From positions 62,001 through 126,000 of the forward strand of contig CAKTEE010000001.1 in NCBI GenBank assembly GCA_934546985.1: a stretch of DNA of 64,000 nt, read 5' to 3'. Position 1 is the stretch's first letter. Each line of letters opens with the position of its first letter. The DNA comes from an uncultured Eubacteriales bacterium (GTDB lineage Bacteria > Bacillota > Clostridia > Oscillospirales > Acutalibacteraceae). This document shows positions 36,270-45,046 of the stretch, piece after piece. The translations under genes were made by a program, and so were the position numbers. Under the pieces are notes generated by a model. It was not told the origin of the DNA, did not search any database, and saw nothing but the letters and a program-made list of their open reading frames with translations.

Positions 36270-37427
36270 ATGTTAATTAGGAATGTTAAAATAGAAACGA
36301 TTACCAAAGGCATCATTGAACAGGGATTTATAGAAATAAGCGGTACAGTTATTCGTACTTTGGGAACAATGGAACAGTGCCCTCTAATGTATAACGGCGA
36401 AGTGCTGGATGGAGAAGGTGCTTGTGCTTATCCCGGATTTATTGATGGGCATACGCATCTTGGTATGTTTGGAGATTCCCTTGGATTTGAAGCGGATGAC
36501 GGCAATGAGGAAACAGACCCGTCAACACCGCATCTGCGTGCGATTGATGCAATTAACCCTTTGGATTATTGCTTTCAAGAGGCTTTAAACGGCGGTGTAA
36601 CCAGTGTAGTGACAGGTCCCGGCAGTGCTAACCCTATTGGCGGACAGATGGCGGCAATTAAAACTTTCGGTCATTGTGTTGATTCTATGATTATCAAAGC
36701 CCCTTCCTGCATGAAATTTGCACTGGGTGAAAATCCAAAAACTGTATATAACGGCAAAAGTCAAACGCCCATGACGCGTATGGCAACAGCCGCAATTATC
36801 CGCGAGCAATTGGCAAAGACCAAAAAATATCTGCGTGATAAAGATGAAGCAAGGGCGGATGAAGATGCTGAGGAGCCAGAGTTTGACATGAAATGTGAAG
36901 CATTGATTCCACTGCTGAACGGTGAAATTACAGCGCAGTTTCATGCGCACCGGTGCGATGATATTTTTACAGCTGTGCGGATTGCAAAAGAGTTTGGTAT
37001 TCCATTTACGATTGCGCATTGTACGCAGGGGCATTTGGTTGCAGACGAACTTGCAACGGAAGGAATTTCTGCTTTATGCGGTCCCATTTTATGTGACCGT
37101 TCCAAGCCGGAGTTAAAGGAATTAACGCCAGCGTCCCCAGGTATCCTGAGTAAGAAAGGAATTTTAACGGCGATTATAACAGATCATCCGGTTATTCCTG
37201 TGCAATATCTTCCGCTTTGTGCTGGTCTTGCAGTTCGTGAGGGTATGGAATATAGGGAAGCGCTGAAAGCGATTACAATTAACCCTGCAATTATCAACGG
37301 CATTGCGGACCGTGTTGGTTCGCTTGAAGCAGGGAAGGACGCAGATATTGTACTTTTTCATGAAGACCCGCTGACGGTTGCCGCGAAGCCAGCAGCAGTA
37401 TTTGTCAATGGAAAACGTGCAAGATAA
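36270..37427 (+). CDS. Amidohydrolase (imidazolonepropionase/dihydroorotase-like)
   Basis: 385 residues of the metal-dependent amidohydrolase superfamily. Metal motif PGFIDGHTHLG (His61, His63), then FHAHRCDDI, IAHCTQG and ITDHPV with the catalytic Asp. C-terminal SLEAGKDADIVLFHEDP is the usual closing strand. Similar clostridial enzymes are annotated only as amidohydrolases; substrate unknown. ATG 36270. A fumarase-type gene begins 20 bases after its stop, suggesting one operon. Confidence 0.88.
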   Translation: MLIRNVKIETITKGIIEQGFIEISGTVIRTLGTMEQCPLMYNGEVLDGEGACAYPGFIDGHTHLGMFGDSLGFEADDGNEETDPSTPHLRAIDAINPLDYCFQEALNGGVTSVVTGPGSANPIGGQMAAIKTFGHCVDSMIIKAPSCMKFALGENPKTVYNGKSQTPMTRMATAAIIREQLAKTKKYLRDKDEARADEDAEEPEFDMKCEALIPLLNGEITAQFHAHRCDDIFTAVRIAKEFGIPFTIAHCTQGHLVADELATEGISALCGPILCDRSKPELKELTPASPGILSKKGILTAIITDHPVIPVQYLPLCAGLAVREGMEYREALKAITINPAIINGIADRVGSLEAGKDADIVLFHEDPLTVAAKPAAVFVNGKRAR

Positions 37428-37446
37428 TCTGGAAGGAGTATAAAAT

Positions 37447-38289
37447 ATGAGGGAAGTAAATGTCAGTGTCATTACACAGGTGATTCGTGATATGTGTATT
37501 GAAGCTAATAAAAAATTGCCGGAGGATTTAGTGGGATGTATTGGGTGCTCCCATGAAAAGGAAACAGCGCCTCTTGCCAAAGGTATCATGGGGGATTTAA
37601 TAGAAAATCTTGAGGCTGCAAAGGAACTGGATATTCCGGTTTGTCAGGATACAGGAATGGCAGTTATTTTTCTTGAGGTTGGGCAGGATGTGCATTTGAC
37701 AGGCGGTGATTTGGAAACGGCAGTCAATGAGGGTGTGCGCAGGGGATATTTAGAAGGCCTGCTGCGCTGTTCGATTGTAAAAGATCCCGTCAGGCGCGGG
37801 AATACAGGGGATAACACACCGGCAATTCTGCATACTAAAATTGTACCGGGGGACAAGGTTCGTATTACAGTAGCGCCCAAAGGCTTTGGCAGTGAAAATA
37901 TGAGCGCCTTAAAAATGCTGACCCCTGCCGCAGGGCGTGAGGATATCATCCGCTTTGTAACAGAAACGGTTCGCAAAGCTGGCAGTAACCCATGCCCGCC
38001 AATGGTGGTGGGCGTAGGGATAGGCGGCGATTTTGAATATTCCGCCCTGCTTGCCAAAAAAGCGCTGTGCAGGAGCATTAGCCGGCGTAATGAAGACCCT
38101 TATTATGCCGATATGGAAAAGGATATGCTGGAGCAAGTGAATGCATTAGAGATTGGCCCTCAAGGGTTTGGAGGAAAAACAACAGCCCTTGCGGTTAATA
38201 TTGAGGTTTGGCCGACCCATATTGCCGGACTGCCTGTAGCTGTTAATATTGGCTGTCATGTGACAAGGCATATAAAAAATACAATTTAG
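37447..38289 (+). CDS. Class I fumarate hydratase/tartrate dehydratase, alpha subunit
   Basis: 280 residues, the N-terminal (alpha) subunit of the 4Fe-4S class I fumarases or L-tartrate dehydratases. Motifs: DIPVCQDTGMAVIF (cluster Cys), GNTGDNTPAI and GFGSENMS. PCPPMVVGVGIGG and NIGCHVTRHI near the end carry the remaining Cys ligands. Full length. The beta subunit normally follows directly; here the next gene is hpf and none is found in the window. It may be encoded elsewhere. ATG 37447 has AAGGAG upstream. Confidence 0.9.
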   Translation: MREVNVSVITQVIRDMCIEANKKLPEDLVGCIGCSHEKETAPLAKGIMGDLIENLEAAKELDIPVCQDTGMAVIFLEVGQDVHLTGGDLETAVNEGVRRGYLEGLLRCSIVKDPVRRGNTGDNTPAILHTKIVPGDKVRITVAPKGFGSENMSALKMLTPAAGREDIIRFVTETVRKAGSNPCPPMVVGVGIGGDFEYSALLAKKALCRSISRRNEDPYYADMEKDMLEQVNALEIGPQGFGGKTTALAVNIEVWPTHIAGLPVAVNIGCHVTRHIKNTI

Positions 38290-38312
38290 TACTTCCATGT
38301 TTTAGACATATA

Positions 38313-38321
38313 TGCTATAAT
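38313..38321 (+). promoter_or_regulatory. hpf: Extended -10 promoter for hpf
   Basis: TGCTATAAT (TGn plus perfect -10). The -35 position (TTCCAT) is weak. An inverted repeat, ACGAAGA/TCTTCGT, follows in the leader (about 38329-38366). Confidence 0.5.
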
Positions 38322-38398
38322 ATAAGCAACGAAGATCCATATGTACCCCAATTCTACTTCTTCGTTTCGTCAAATTATTAATGTTAGGGGATGTATGT

Positions 38399-38932
38399 AT
38401 GAACATTACAATTATTGGAAGAAAATGTACGCCGAAAGAAATATTTAAAGCAAGAGCAGAAAAAAAGCTCCAAAAGGTAGAACGCTTTTTTGGCGGGGAT
38501 GCGACTGCTACAGTGAAGGTAACAGTGGAAAAAGCATTTCAAGTGGTTGAAATCAGTGTAAAATATAACGGTATGGTTTTCCGTGCTGAAGAATCAGCAA
38601 CGGACATGCTGGACGCGTTGGATATTTGTGTAGACCAGCTTATCCGCAAGATTCGCAGAAATAAAACCCGTGTTGAAAAAAGGCTTCGTACCGGCGCTTT
38701 TGATACAATGCCTGCGGAATCGACAGAACCAGAAGTGCAGGAAGATGAGTATCGTGTAGAACGCTGTAAACAGGTTCCGCTGAAACCGCTGAGTGTGGAC
38801 GAAGCTATTTTGCAGATGAATATGCTGGGGCATCAGTTTTTTATGTTCCAGAATGCGGCAACTGACCAGATTAATGTTATTTATATGCGCAAGAACGGCG
38901 CTTACGGGTTATTGGAACCGGATATTGACTAA
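38399..38932 (+). CDS. hpf: Ribosome hibernation promoting factor (long form)
   Basis: 177 residues, long-form HPF. The N-terminal domain (MNITIIGRKCTPKEIFKARAEKK, then QVVEISVKYNGMVFRAEE) binds the 30S decoding region. The C-terminal domain (LKPLSVDEAILQMNMLGHQFFMFQN) dimerises to form 100S ribosomes. ATG 38399 has GGGG eight bases upstream; ATG 38381 lacks a site. A terminator follows at 38945, so it is monocistronic, as expected for a growth-phase-regulated gene. Confidence 0.95.
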   Translation: MNITIIGRKCTPKEIFKARAEKKLQKVERFFGGDATATVKVTVEKAFQVVEISVKYNGMVFRAEESATDMLDALDICVDQLIRKIRRNKTRVEKRLRTGAFDTMPAESTEPEVQEDEYRVERCKQVPLKPLSVDEAILQMNMLGHQFFMFQNAATDQINVIYMRKNGAYGLLEPDID

Positions 38933-38944
38933 TAAAGAAATGGC

Positions 38945-38981
38945 GGGAGCCAAAGTATTGTTACTTTGGCTCCCATTTTTT
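38945..38981 (+). terminator. Terminator after hpf
   Basis: GGGAGCCAAAG pairs with CTTTGGCTCCC (11 perfect pairs) then ATTTTTT. Confidence 0.92.
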
Positions 38982-39001
38982 GCGAAGTGGATGTGTTGTG
39001 T

Positions 39002-40123
39002 ATGGAAATCAGGTATGTATCTCCCTGCCTTTTGGGAATGGAAACTTTTATTGCAGGGGAACTCAGAGGAATGGGTGCATCGAATGTGCAGGCGGAAAAC
39101 GGCAGAGTTTTGTTTTCCGGCGATGAAACGATGCTTGCACGGGCAAATATTTGTTCCAGATATTCTGAGCGGATTCAAATCTTGATTGGTTCTTTTCATG
39201 CGGTCAGCTTTGAAGAACTCTTTCAAGGTGTGAAGGCTTTGCCGTGGGAACAGTGGATTGGTGAAAAAGATACATTTCCTGTGAAAGGATATTCCATTAA
39301 TTCTACGCTATTCAGCGTTTCAGACTGCCAGTCTATTATTAAAAAGGCTGTGGTAGAACGGTTAAAGCAGAAATATAAAATCCCGTGGTTTGAGGAAAGC
39401 GGGCCTGTTTATCAGATACAGTTTTCTATCATGAAAGACCATGTGAGCCTGCTGATAGATACTTCCGGCACGGCATTGCATAAACGCGGCTACCGTTTGA
39501 GTGCAAATGAAGCGCCCTTAAAAGAAACGCTGGCCGCCGCTATTTGCTACCTTGCACGGTTGTATGATGACAGCACAGTTTATGACCCTTTCTGCGGGTC
39601 AGGTACTTTGCTGATTGAAAGCGTTTTGCTCGCCCATAATATTGCGCCTGGTTTGCGCAGAGGTTTTTCCGCAGAACAATGGCGCAATATTCCCGCGGAT
39701 GTTTGGACGAAAGAGCGGGAGCGTGCACAGGATTTGATTAAAAAGGATACGGCTTTCCTTGCGGTTGGCTCTGATATTGATGAACGGGCTTTGGAGCTTA
39801 CACAAATTAATGCAAAGCGTGCAGGGGTAGCATCCAAAATCAAACTGCACCGGGCAGATATTTCAGATTTTCATCCGGAAACTGAACGGGGCGTTGTCCT
39901 TTGCAATCCTCCTTATGGGGAACGTATGCTGGATATAAAAGAAGCCCAGCTTATTTATGAGAAGATGGGAGAAGTTTTTGTCCGCAGAAAAGGTTACAGC
40001 TACACCATTATCAGCCCTGATGAAAATTTTGAAGCTTTGTTCGGCAGGCCTGCTGATAAACGGCGCAAGCTTTATAATGGAATGAAAAAATGTCAGATAT
40101 TTATGTATTATAAAGCTAAATAA
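39002..40123 (+). CDS. THUMP-domain class I SAM RNA methyltransferase (RlmL/YpsC-like)
   Basis: About 373 residues. An N-terminal THUMP-like RNA-binding region (1-155, including VSDCQSIIKKAVVERLK) precedes the methyltransferase. That domain has VYDPFCGSGTLLIES (SAM loop) and VLCNPPYGERM, the NPPY target-base motif (near 302). N2-guanine methyltransferases of 23S rRNA have this architecture. ATG 39002 lies beyond the hpf terminator, while the frame opens at 38966 inside it. Its ribosome-binding site is weak (GTGGATG). Monocistronic. Confidence 0.92.
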   Translation: MEIRYVSPCLLGMETFIAGELRGMGASNVQAENGRVLFSGDETMLARANICSRYSERIQILIGSFHAVSFEELFQGVKALPWEQWIGEKDTFPVKGYSINSTLFSVSDCQSIIKKAVVERLKQKYKIPWFEESGPVYQIQFSIMKDHVSLLIDTSGTALHKRGYRLSANEAPLKETLAAAICYLARLYDDSTVYDPFCGSGTLLIESVLLAHNIAPGLRRGFSAEQWRNIPADVWTKERERAQDLIKKDTAFLAVGSDIDERALELTQINAKRAGVASKIKLHRADISDFHPETERGVVLCNPPYGERMLDIKEAQLIYEKMGEVFVRRKGYSYTIISPDENFEALFGRPADKRRKLYNGMKKCQIFMYYKAK

Positions 40124-40482
40124 TTATTATTGAGAAGAAATGGTTCGCTTCGCGTTGACGTGAAATCCGAAAACTGTGCAAAAAGTAGCGTTTGCCAATA
40201 GGTTAAGTTTCTGATTAGTTGAAACAACTGTGTTTATTTTTAATAGTTTCTTGATGAACAAACGAGTCCCTTGATGTGTTTTATTATTAAAAATAGGGAT
40301 TAGATAGTGCGCTTTACGTTGTGTTGCATACTATGTTTTTACTTTATTAAGTAGTGTTTTGGATAAAACTTGTAAGTATAAATTTTATCCAAATTTTACT
40401 TGAATGTAATAGGCATTTAATGTTACAGGGATTAAATAAAGATACAAACGTTTGTAATGTTTATTGAGAAAGGAAGAACACA
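40124..40482 (+). promoter_or_regulatory. Long leader of the PHP-domain gene with two inverted repeats
   Basis: A 359-base region with no gene. An 11-bp perfect inverted repeat, TTTGGATAAAA/TTTTATCCAAA, lies at 40358-40393, with TTTTAC after it. A 14-bp palindrome TACAAACGTTTGTA lies at 40443-40456, 13 bases upstream of the AAAGGAAG ribosome-binding site. The palindrome is a good candidate operator; the first repeat could be an attenuator. No certain -35/-10 pair. Confidence 0.5.
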
Positions 40483-42144
40483 ATGTTAAGAAAAACTATT
40501 GCAGCTATTTTAGTGAGTACAGTATTCTCTGGAATATTTGTCACTGGTGTTGCAGCTCAGGAACAGAGCAGTAAAGGAACGCTGGATTTTACAATCGACA
40601 ACCCCTACGCCAGCGTTAATTGGAGCACATATGGGCAGTATAAAGCTGATTTTCATGCGCATTCCAACGAAAGTGATGGTTCTCCTCAACCAGCCGATAC
40701 GGTTGAAGAACACTACAAAAAAGGATATGATATTCTTGCTTTAACTGACCATAATGTTACTAACACTACTTGGAATCGAAAAGATGATCTGACTGGTAAG
40801 GGACGTACCTATCTAACGGATGAACGGTTGGAAGAGATTACCAATGGAATTGGCAGAGATGGCCGCGGTATGGTAGCCATTATAAATTCGGATGAGCAGT
40901 CTGAAAGCGATCATTTGAATACATTCTTTACGCCTTTTAATAATGAATCGGGAGCGACATTGGAAAGTAACATTGCAAAGACACAGAAATTGGGAGGTAT
41001 TTGCCATATCAATCATCCAGGTCGGTATACTGGTGGAAAAAATACCAGCGGTACTGTTGGTGAAGAAGCTTCTAATAATCCTATAACCGTCCAGAAATAT
41101 GTAGATTTGTTTACTAAGTACAGCGCCTGTGTAGGAATGGAAATTATCAATAAACTGGATGGGGACTCTTATTCTGACCGTATTCTTTGGGATAATATCC
41201 TAAAAGAAACCATGCCGAAAGGACGATTTGTCTGGGGTTTCTCTAACGACGATACTCATTCTAATTCCGCTACCGGTCATAGCTATAATATGATGCTCCT
41301 TCCGTCCAATACTGCTGAAAATGTGCGGGCAGCTATGGAGAATGGTGCGTTTTATGCCAGTGCTAAAGTTGCCAAACGGGAAGGCTATACGGTGACTGAT
41401 ATTGCAACTATCAGCGATTATCGACCGCCGATTATCACTAATATTACGGTAGATCAGACGGAGGATACGATTACCATTGAAGGAAACCTGTATGATACCA
41501 TTGAATGGATTGCTGATGGTGAAGTGATTGCGACTGGTAATACAATTGACCTTAATCAGTATGAAGATAAAGTAAACAGCTATGTTCGTGCCCAACTCAA
41601 GGGCAGAGAGGGGATTAGTTTTACCCAGCCCTTTGGCATTTCAACGGATACAACAGAACTGGAAAATAATGTTATTGTTATGAAATTCGATGCGGCGAAA
41701 GCGTTTGTAAATGATAATGTATACGATACTACAAAATATCAGAATGGATATGCAAAGTTGATCAATATTAATGGGACAGCAATGATGCCGCTAAGGTACA
41801 TTGCTGAGGTGAATGGTTTTAATGTTATTTATGATGAAGCTACATCTAAAATAAAGGTGGTAAACAAGACAGATGACAGTTATCTAATGATTAGCCCGGG
41901 CAGTATGGAAGTCGGAAAATATGCGGCGGATGGTTCATTGCTTGGCACAGCTAATGCCCCAAATGCGTTTGAAATGCAGAATGGTATAACGATTGGTTCG
42001 TTGCGTTATACATGCGAGGCGCTCGGAAAATCTGTCCGTTATCAGGAAACTTCCCACGGCATTTATGTTGTGATTTCATCACAGGTGTTAAGTGTCGACG
42101 AAGCAGACGCGTGGATTGAAAAAGCAAATGTTCTTGGATTATAA
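40483..42144 (+). CDS. Secreted PHP-domain phosphoesterase-like protein with C-terminal stalk module
   Basis: 553 residues. Signal peptide 1-25 (VAA cleavage). The PHP-type metallo domain (about 50-290) has FHAHSNESDG (H58, H60), LTDHN (D89, H90), HINHPG (H175, H178) and SNDDTHS (D256, D257, H259). It contains a complete set of putative metal ligands. A beta-rich linker domain (about 315-385) precedes a C-terminal module (about 397-553) nearly the same as that of the chitinase at 18147. Extracellular phosphoesterase is plausible; substrate unknown. Not an operon member. Terminator at 42178. Confidence 0.85.
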   Translation: MLRKTIAAILVSTVFSGIFVTGVAAQEQSSKGTLDFTIDNPYASVNWSTYGQYKADFHAHSNESDGSPQPADTVEEHYKKGYDILALTDHNVTNTTWNRKDDLTGKGRTYLTDERLEEITNGIGRDGRGMVAIINSDEQSESDHLNTFFTPFNNESGATLESNIAKTQKLGGICHINHPGRYTGGKNTSGTVGEEASNNPITVQKYVDLFTKYSACVGMEIINKLDGDSYSDRILWDNILKETMPKGRFVWGFSNDDTHSNSATGHSYNMMLLPSNTAENVRAAMENGAFYASAKVAKREGYTVTDIATISDYRPPIITNITVDQTEDTITIEGNLYDTIEWIADGEVIATGNTIDLNQYEDKVNSYVRAQLKGREGISFTQPFGISTDTTELENNVIVMKFDAAKAFVNDNVYDTTKYQNGYAKLININGTAMMPLRYIAEVNGFNVIYDEATSKIKVVNKTDDSYLMISPGSMEVGKYAADGSLLGTANAPNAFEMQNGITIGSLRYTCEALGKSVRYQETSHGIYVVISSQVLSVDEADAWIEKANVLGL

Positions 42145-42177
42145 TTTCATATTTCCTATTATTTGATGATAATGATA

Positions 42178-42216
42178 ACAGGCGTTTTCAGAGAGATCTG
42201 AAAACGCCTGTTTTTG
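42178..42216 (+). terminator. Terminator of the PHP-domain gene
   Basis: ACAGGCGTTTTCAG pairs with CTGAAAACGCCTGT (14 perfect pairs, six-base loop), then TTTTT. Confidence 0.95.
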
Positions 42217-42304
42217 TATAAAATTTTCGACTGTGCTTGAAGTTTAGGAATTCATAGCTTCTTTTTATAAGGTAAAAATGTAGACAGATAACTACACAAA
42301 AATA

Positions 42305-42565
42305 CTAAAAGAAGAACATATTTATTTTAAAATCTTTTATATTTTCCATATTCTTATGGTTTGGATGTTTTTTGACGAAGCCTCCTATTTTTCCGAAAAT
42401 ACCAAAAGTATTATAGCCCTTGCATTGAAAATTACCGATATAGGAAATTCTGTTTGCTTTTAATTGCTTTTTAACGTCGTTACTGCAATCCTTATAGGTA
42501 TCAACAAGAAAGATTTGGGGGTTTTGACAAAGGGCGTTTTTATCAATGTTTGTTTTAGTTATAAC
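42305..42565 (-). pseudogene. Flavodoxin-family gene remnant (C-terminal half)
   Basis: On the minus strand an open frame of about 86 codons ends at TAG (42307-42305). It reads like the second half of a flavodoxin-family protein: QIFLVDTYKDCSNDVKKQLK, then YIGNFQCKGYNTFGIFGKIGG and KKHPNHKNMENIKDF. The F-x-CKG-y-T-fGifgkiGG pattern is typical of the family. There is no FMN-binding P-loop half, start codon or ribosome-binding site; the frame runs into the hairpin at 42567. I infer a truncated, non-functional fragment. Confidence 0.7.
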
Positions 42566-42566
42566 T

Positions 42567-42615
42567 AAGTCCTCCTAATGCAGATTGGATGGTCTGCATT
42601 AGGAGGACTTTTTAT
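42567..42615. terminator. 18-bp perfect hairpin between the flavodoxin remnant and trpS
   Basis: 42567-42584 pairs perfectly with 42593-42610 over eight bases. On the plus strand it is followed by T's. On the minus strand, where trpS needs a terminator, it is followed by AGTTATAAC, which is not T-rich. It probably ends trpS transcripts imperfectly, or is a small repeat element. Confidence 0.6.
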
Positions 42616-42639
42616 GTTCACAATAGATTTTTACTATAT

Positions 42640-43665
42640 TTATTTTCCGGCTTTTAAATAGCCAATTTTTTTCATTGTCTTATCCAGTGTGCGTTTGGCA
42701 ACTGCTTCAGCTTTCTGTGCGCCTTCTTGGTAGCATTTTTCCAAATAGGCCTTATCGTTCATTAGTGTGTGGAAACGCTCCTGAACAGGTGACAGTTCAG
42801 CAATGACAGCTTCTGCGACGGCTGCTTTAAAATCGCCGTAACCTTTTCCTGCAAAATCTTTTTCTGTTTCCTCATGGGTTTTGCCAGTGCAGGCCGAGTA
42901 AATATCCATTAGGTTGTTAATCCCGTCTTTGCCTTCTGCATAACGCACGCATGCTTCAGAATCTGTAATTGCACGTTTGAATTTCCGCATAATTGTATCT
43001 GGAGTATCAAGCATGGAAATCCAAGCGTTTACGTTTTCATCCGACTTGCTCATTTTTCTGGAAGGATCCTGTAAAGACATGACACGGGCGCAGGTTTTTG
43101 GAATATAAGGTTCCGGAACAGTGAAGGTCTTGCCGTAAATTCCGTTAAAACGCTCCGCAATATTGCGGGTTAGTTCCAGATGCTGTTTCTGGTCAGCGCC
43201 TACTGGAACATAGTCTGCTTGATACAGCAGGATATCTGCTGCCATCAGGGTTGGATAGGTAAACAGGCCGGCATTTACGTTATCTGCGTGCTTGGCGGAT
43301 TTATCTTTAAATTGCGTCATGCGGGAAAGTTCGCCGAACTGGGTATAGCAGTTTAAAATCCAGCCTAAACTCGCATGGGACGGAACTTGACTTTGAATAA
43401 ATAACAGGTTCTTTTCAGGGTCAAGACCCAGCGCTATCAAAAGTGCAAACGCTTCAAGAATCTGACGGCGGAAAGCGGATGGTTCCTGCCGGACAGTAAT
43501 TGCGTGCAAATCTGCAACGGCGTATGCGGAATCGAATTCATTTGCGAGCAGTACCCAGTTTTTCAGTGCACCCAGATAATTTCCAAGTGTTGGGATACCT
43601 GTGGGCTGGATACAGCTCAGGATTCTTTTTTTACGCGGTGCGGTTTGTTCTGTTGGTGCAGTCAT
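42640..43665 (-). CDS. trpS: Tryptophanyl-tRNA synthetase
   Basis: 341 residues, class I. A short N-terminal extension (TAPTEQTAPRKK) precedes ILSCIQPTGIPTLGNYLGAL, which contains the HIGH-equivalent TLGN. LLYQADYVPVGADQKQHLEL, the tryptophan site, and RKMSKSDEN (KMSKS near 203) follow. Charges tRNA-Trp. The C-terminal helix KRTLDKTMKKIGYL is as in other Firmicutes. ATG 43665 has GGGGAGGAAAC upstream on the minus strand. Follows the aminotransferase gene by 20 bases; likely one transcript. Confidence 0.97.
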   Translation of the reverse strand: MTAPTEQTAPRKKRILSCIQPTGIPTLGNYLGALKNWVLLANEFDSAYAVADLHAITVRQEPSAFRRQILEAFALLIALGLDPEKNLLFIQSQVPSHASLGWILNCYTQFGELSRMTQFKDKSAKHADNVNAGLFTYPTLMAADILLYQADYVPVGADQKQHLELTRNIAERFNGIYGKTFTVPEPYIPKTCARVMSLQDPSRKMSKSDENVNAWISMLDTPDTIMRKFKRAITDSEACVRYAEGKDGINNLMDIYSACTGKTHEETEKDFAGKGYGDFKAAVAEAVIAELSPVQERFHTLMNDKAYLEKCYQEGAQKAEAVAKRTLDKTMKKIGYLKAGK

Positions 43666-43685
43666 AAATGTTTCCTCCCCCCAGT

Positions 43686-44876
43686 TTACTTAATAAAACT
43701 TTTTGCAGTTTCGGCAAGCAGTTTCATGCCTTTGATAATGCCCTCATCCGTTGGTGTGCTGAAATTCATGCGGAAGCATTGTGTTGGGTCATCGTCGTGC
43801 ATCATGAATGCATTGCCTGGAACAACAGCAACTTTGTTTAAAACAGCGGCTTTGCAGAAAGCAGACATATCAACGCCGTCCGGCAGTTTGCACCAGACAA
43901 ATAACCCGCCTTGCGGACGGTTGTAAGTAATAGAAGAGGGAAGTTCACTTTCAATTAAATCGCACATTAAATTCAGCTTTTTCCTGTATAAATCCTGAAG
44001 AAAATGCAGGTGCTCGTCGAGATCATAATTATTTAGCCATTCATAGACAATCATCTGGTTCAGTACAGGGGTATGAACATCAGCGGATTGTTTACCAACG
44101 GTCAGTTTTGCAATAATGGTTTCAGGGGCAATGGCATAACCTACACGCAGACCGGGGGAAAGAATTTTTGAAAAAGTTCCTGCATAAATAACGATACCGT
44201 CTTCGTCAAAAGATTTGATATTCGGCAGACTTTTACCATCTACACGCAGGTCGCCGTAAGGATTATCTTCCAAAATCAGAACACCGTATTTTTTTGCAAG
44301 TTCATAAACTGCACGGCGTTTTTCCAGCGACATTGTTACGCCGGACGGGTTTTGGAAATTGGGAATTGTGTAAATAAATTTAACATTTTTGTTTTCCTGA
44401 AGGGCTTTTTCCAGCATTTCAATGTTCATGCCGTCGCTTTCTACATCAATTCCCACAAGATTACCGAGATAGGAACGGAAACAGTTTAGTGAACCGATAA
44501 AGCTGGGGCATTCGCAGATGATAGCGTCGCCCTCATTGCAGAAAGCCTTAGTGGTTAAATCCATAACCTGCTGTGCGCCTGCGGTTAAGATTAAGTTATC
44601 GAAATCGCGTCCGGTTTGGTAACGTTCTTTCATCAATTCCCTGATTTTGCCGCGCAGGGGGGCATAGCCTTCCGTAACGCCGTATTGCAGCGCCTCTATA
44701 GGTTTTTCCGACAGGATTTTTGATGTGATTTCCTGAATTGCCTGTGCGGGAAAAGCCTCCGGAGACGGGTTGCCGGCGGCGAATGGAATCACTGCCGGAT
44801 CGGATGTGAATTTTAAAATTTCTCTGATTGCAGAAGGCTGCAAAGAGGAAATTCGGTTTGAAAACGCATAGTTCAT
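43686..44876 (-). CDS. PLP-dependent aminotransferase (LysN/MocR-type fold I)
   Basis: 396 residues. Fold-type I aminotransferase: IPFAAGNPSPEAFP near the start, LTAGAQQVMDLTTKAF, YTIPNFQNPSG (cofactor Asn), EDNPYGDLR, and the Schiff-base lysine in GTFSKILSPGLRVGY (near 236). RPQGGLFVW and FRMNFS (carboxylate Arg) follow. Close to the 2-aminoadipate/aromatic aminotransferase group. Specific substrate not deducible. ATG 44876 with AGG spaced about eight bases; GTG 44885 is less likely. Confidence 0.92.
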   Translation of the reverse strand: MNYAFSNRISSLQPSAIREILKFTSDPAVIPFAAGNPSPEAFPAQAIQEITSKILSEKPIEALQYGVTEGYAPLRGKIRELMKERYQTGRDFDNLILTAGAQQVMDLTTKAFCNEGDAIICECPSFIGSLNCFRSYLGNLVGIDVESDGMNIEMLEKALQENKNVKFIYTIPNFQNPSGVTMSLEKRRAVYELAKKYGVLILEDNPYGDLRVDGKSLPNIKSFDEDGIVIYAGTFSKILSPGLRVGYAIAPETIIAKLTVGKQSADVHTPVLNQMIVYEWLNNYDLDEHLHFLQDLYRKKLNLMCDLIESELPSSITYNRPQGGLFVWCKLPDGVDMSAFCKAAVLNKVAVVPGNAFMMHDDDPTQCFRMNFSTPTDEGIIKGMKLLAETAKSFIK

Positions 44877-45013
44877 AGGTAACACCTGCTTATCTTTTAA
44901 ATTCTGCTTATCATTTTATCATAAATCGTATTTATTTAAAATACCTGTCAGAATTATTCTTACATCTTATTTTCCAGAACATTCCAATAATTTCCATATT
45001 TTTACAGCGCACA

Positions 45014-45046
45014 ATGACAGCTTTTACGCATACGAAGGCATATAAT
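45014..45046 (+). promoter_or_regulatory. spoIIE: Candidate spoIIE promoter with 21-base spacer
   Basis: ATGACA (45014-45019, one mismatch to the -35 consensus) and a perfect TATAAT (45041-45046) are separated by 21 bases. In Bacillus, the Spo0A-activated spoIIE and spoIIG promoters have such over-long spacers. No perfect Spo0A box (TGTCGAA) is visible; ATACGAA at 45030-45036 is a weak match. Confidence 0.35.

Noticed and set aside
38853..39185. 110-codon plus-strand frame overlapping hpf and the RNA methyltransferase
   Set aside because: Runs through the hpf terminator and two well-supported genes in other frames.
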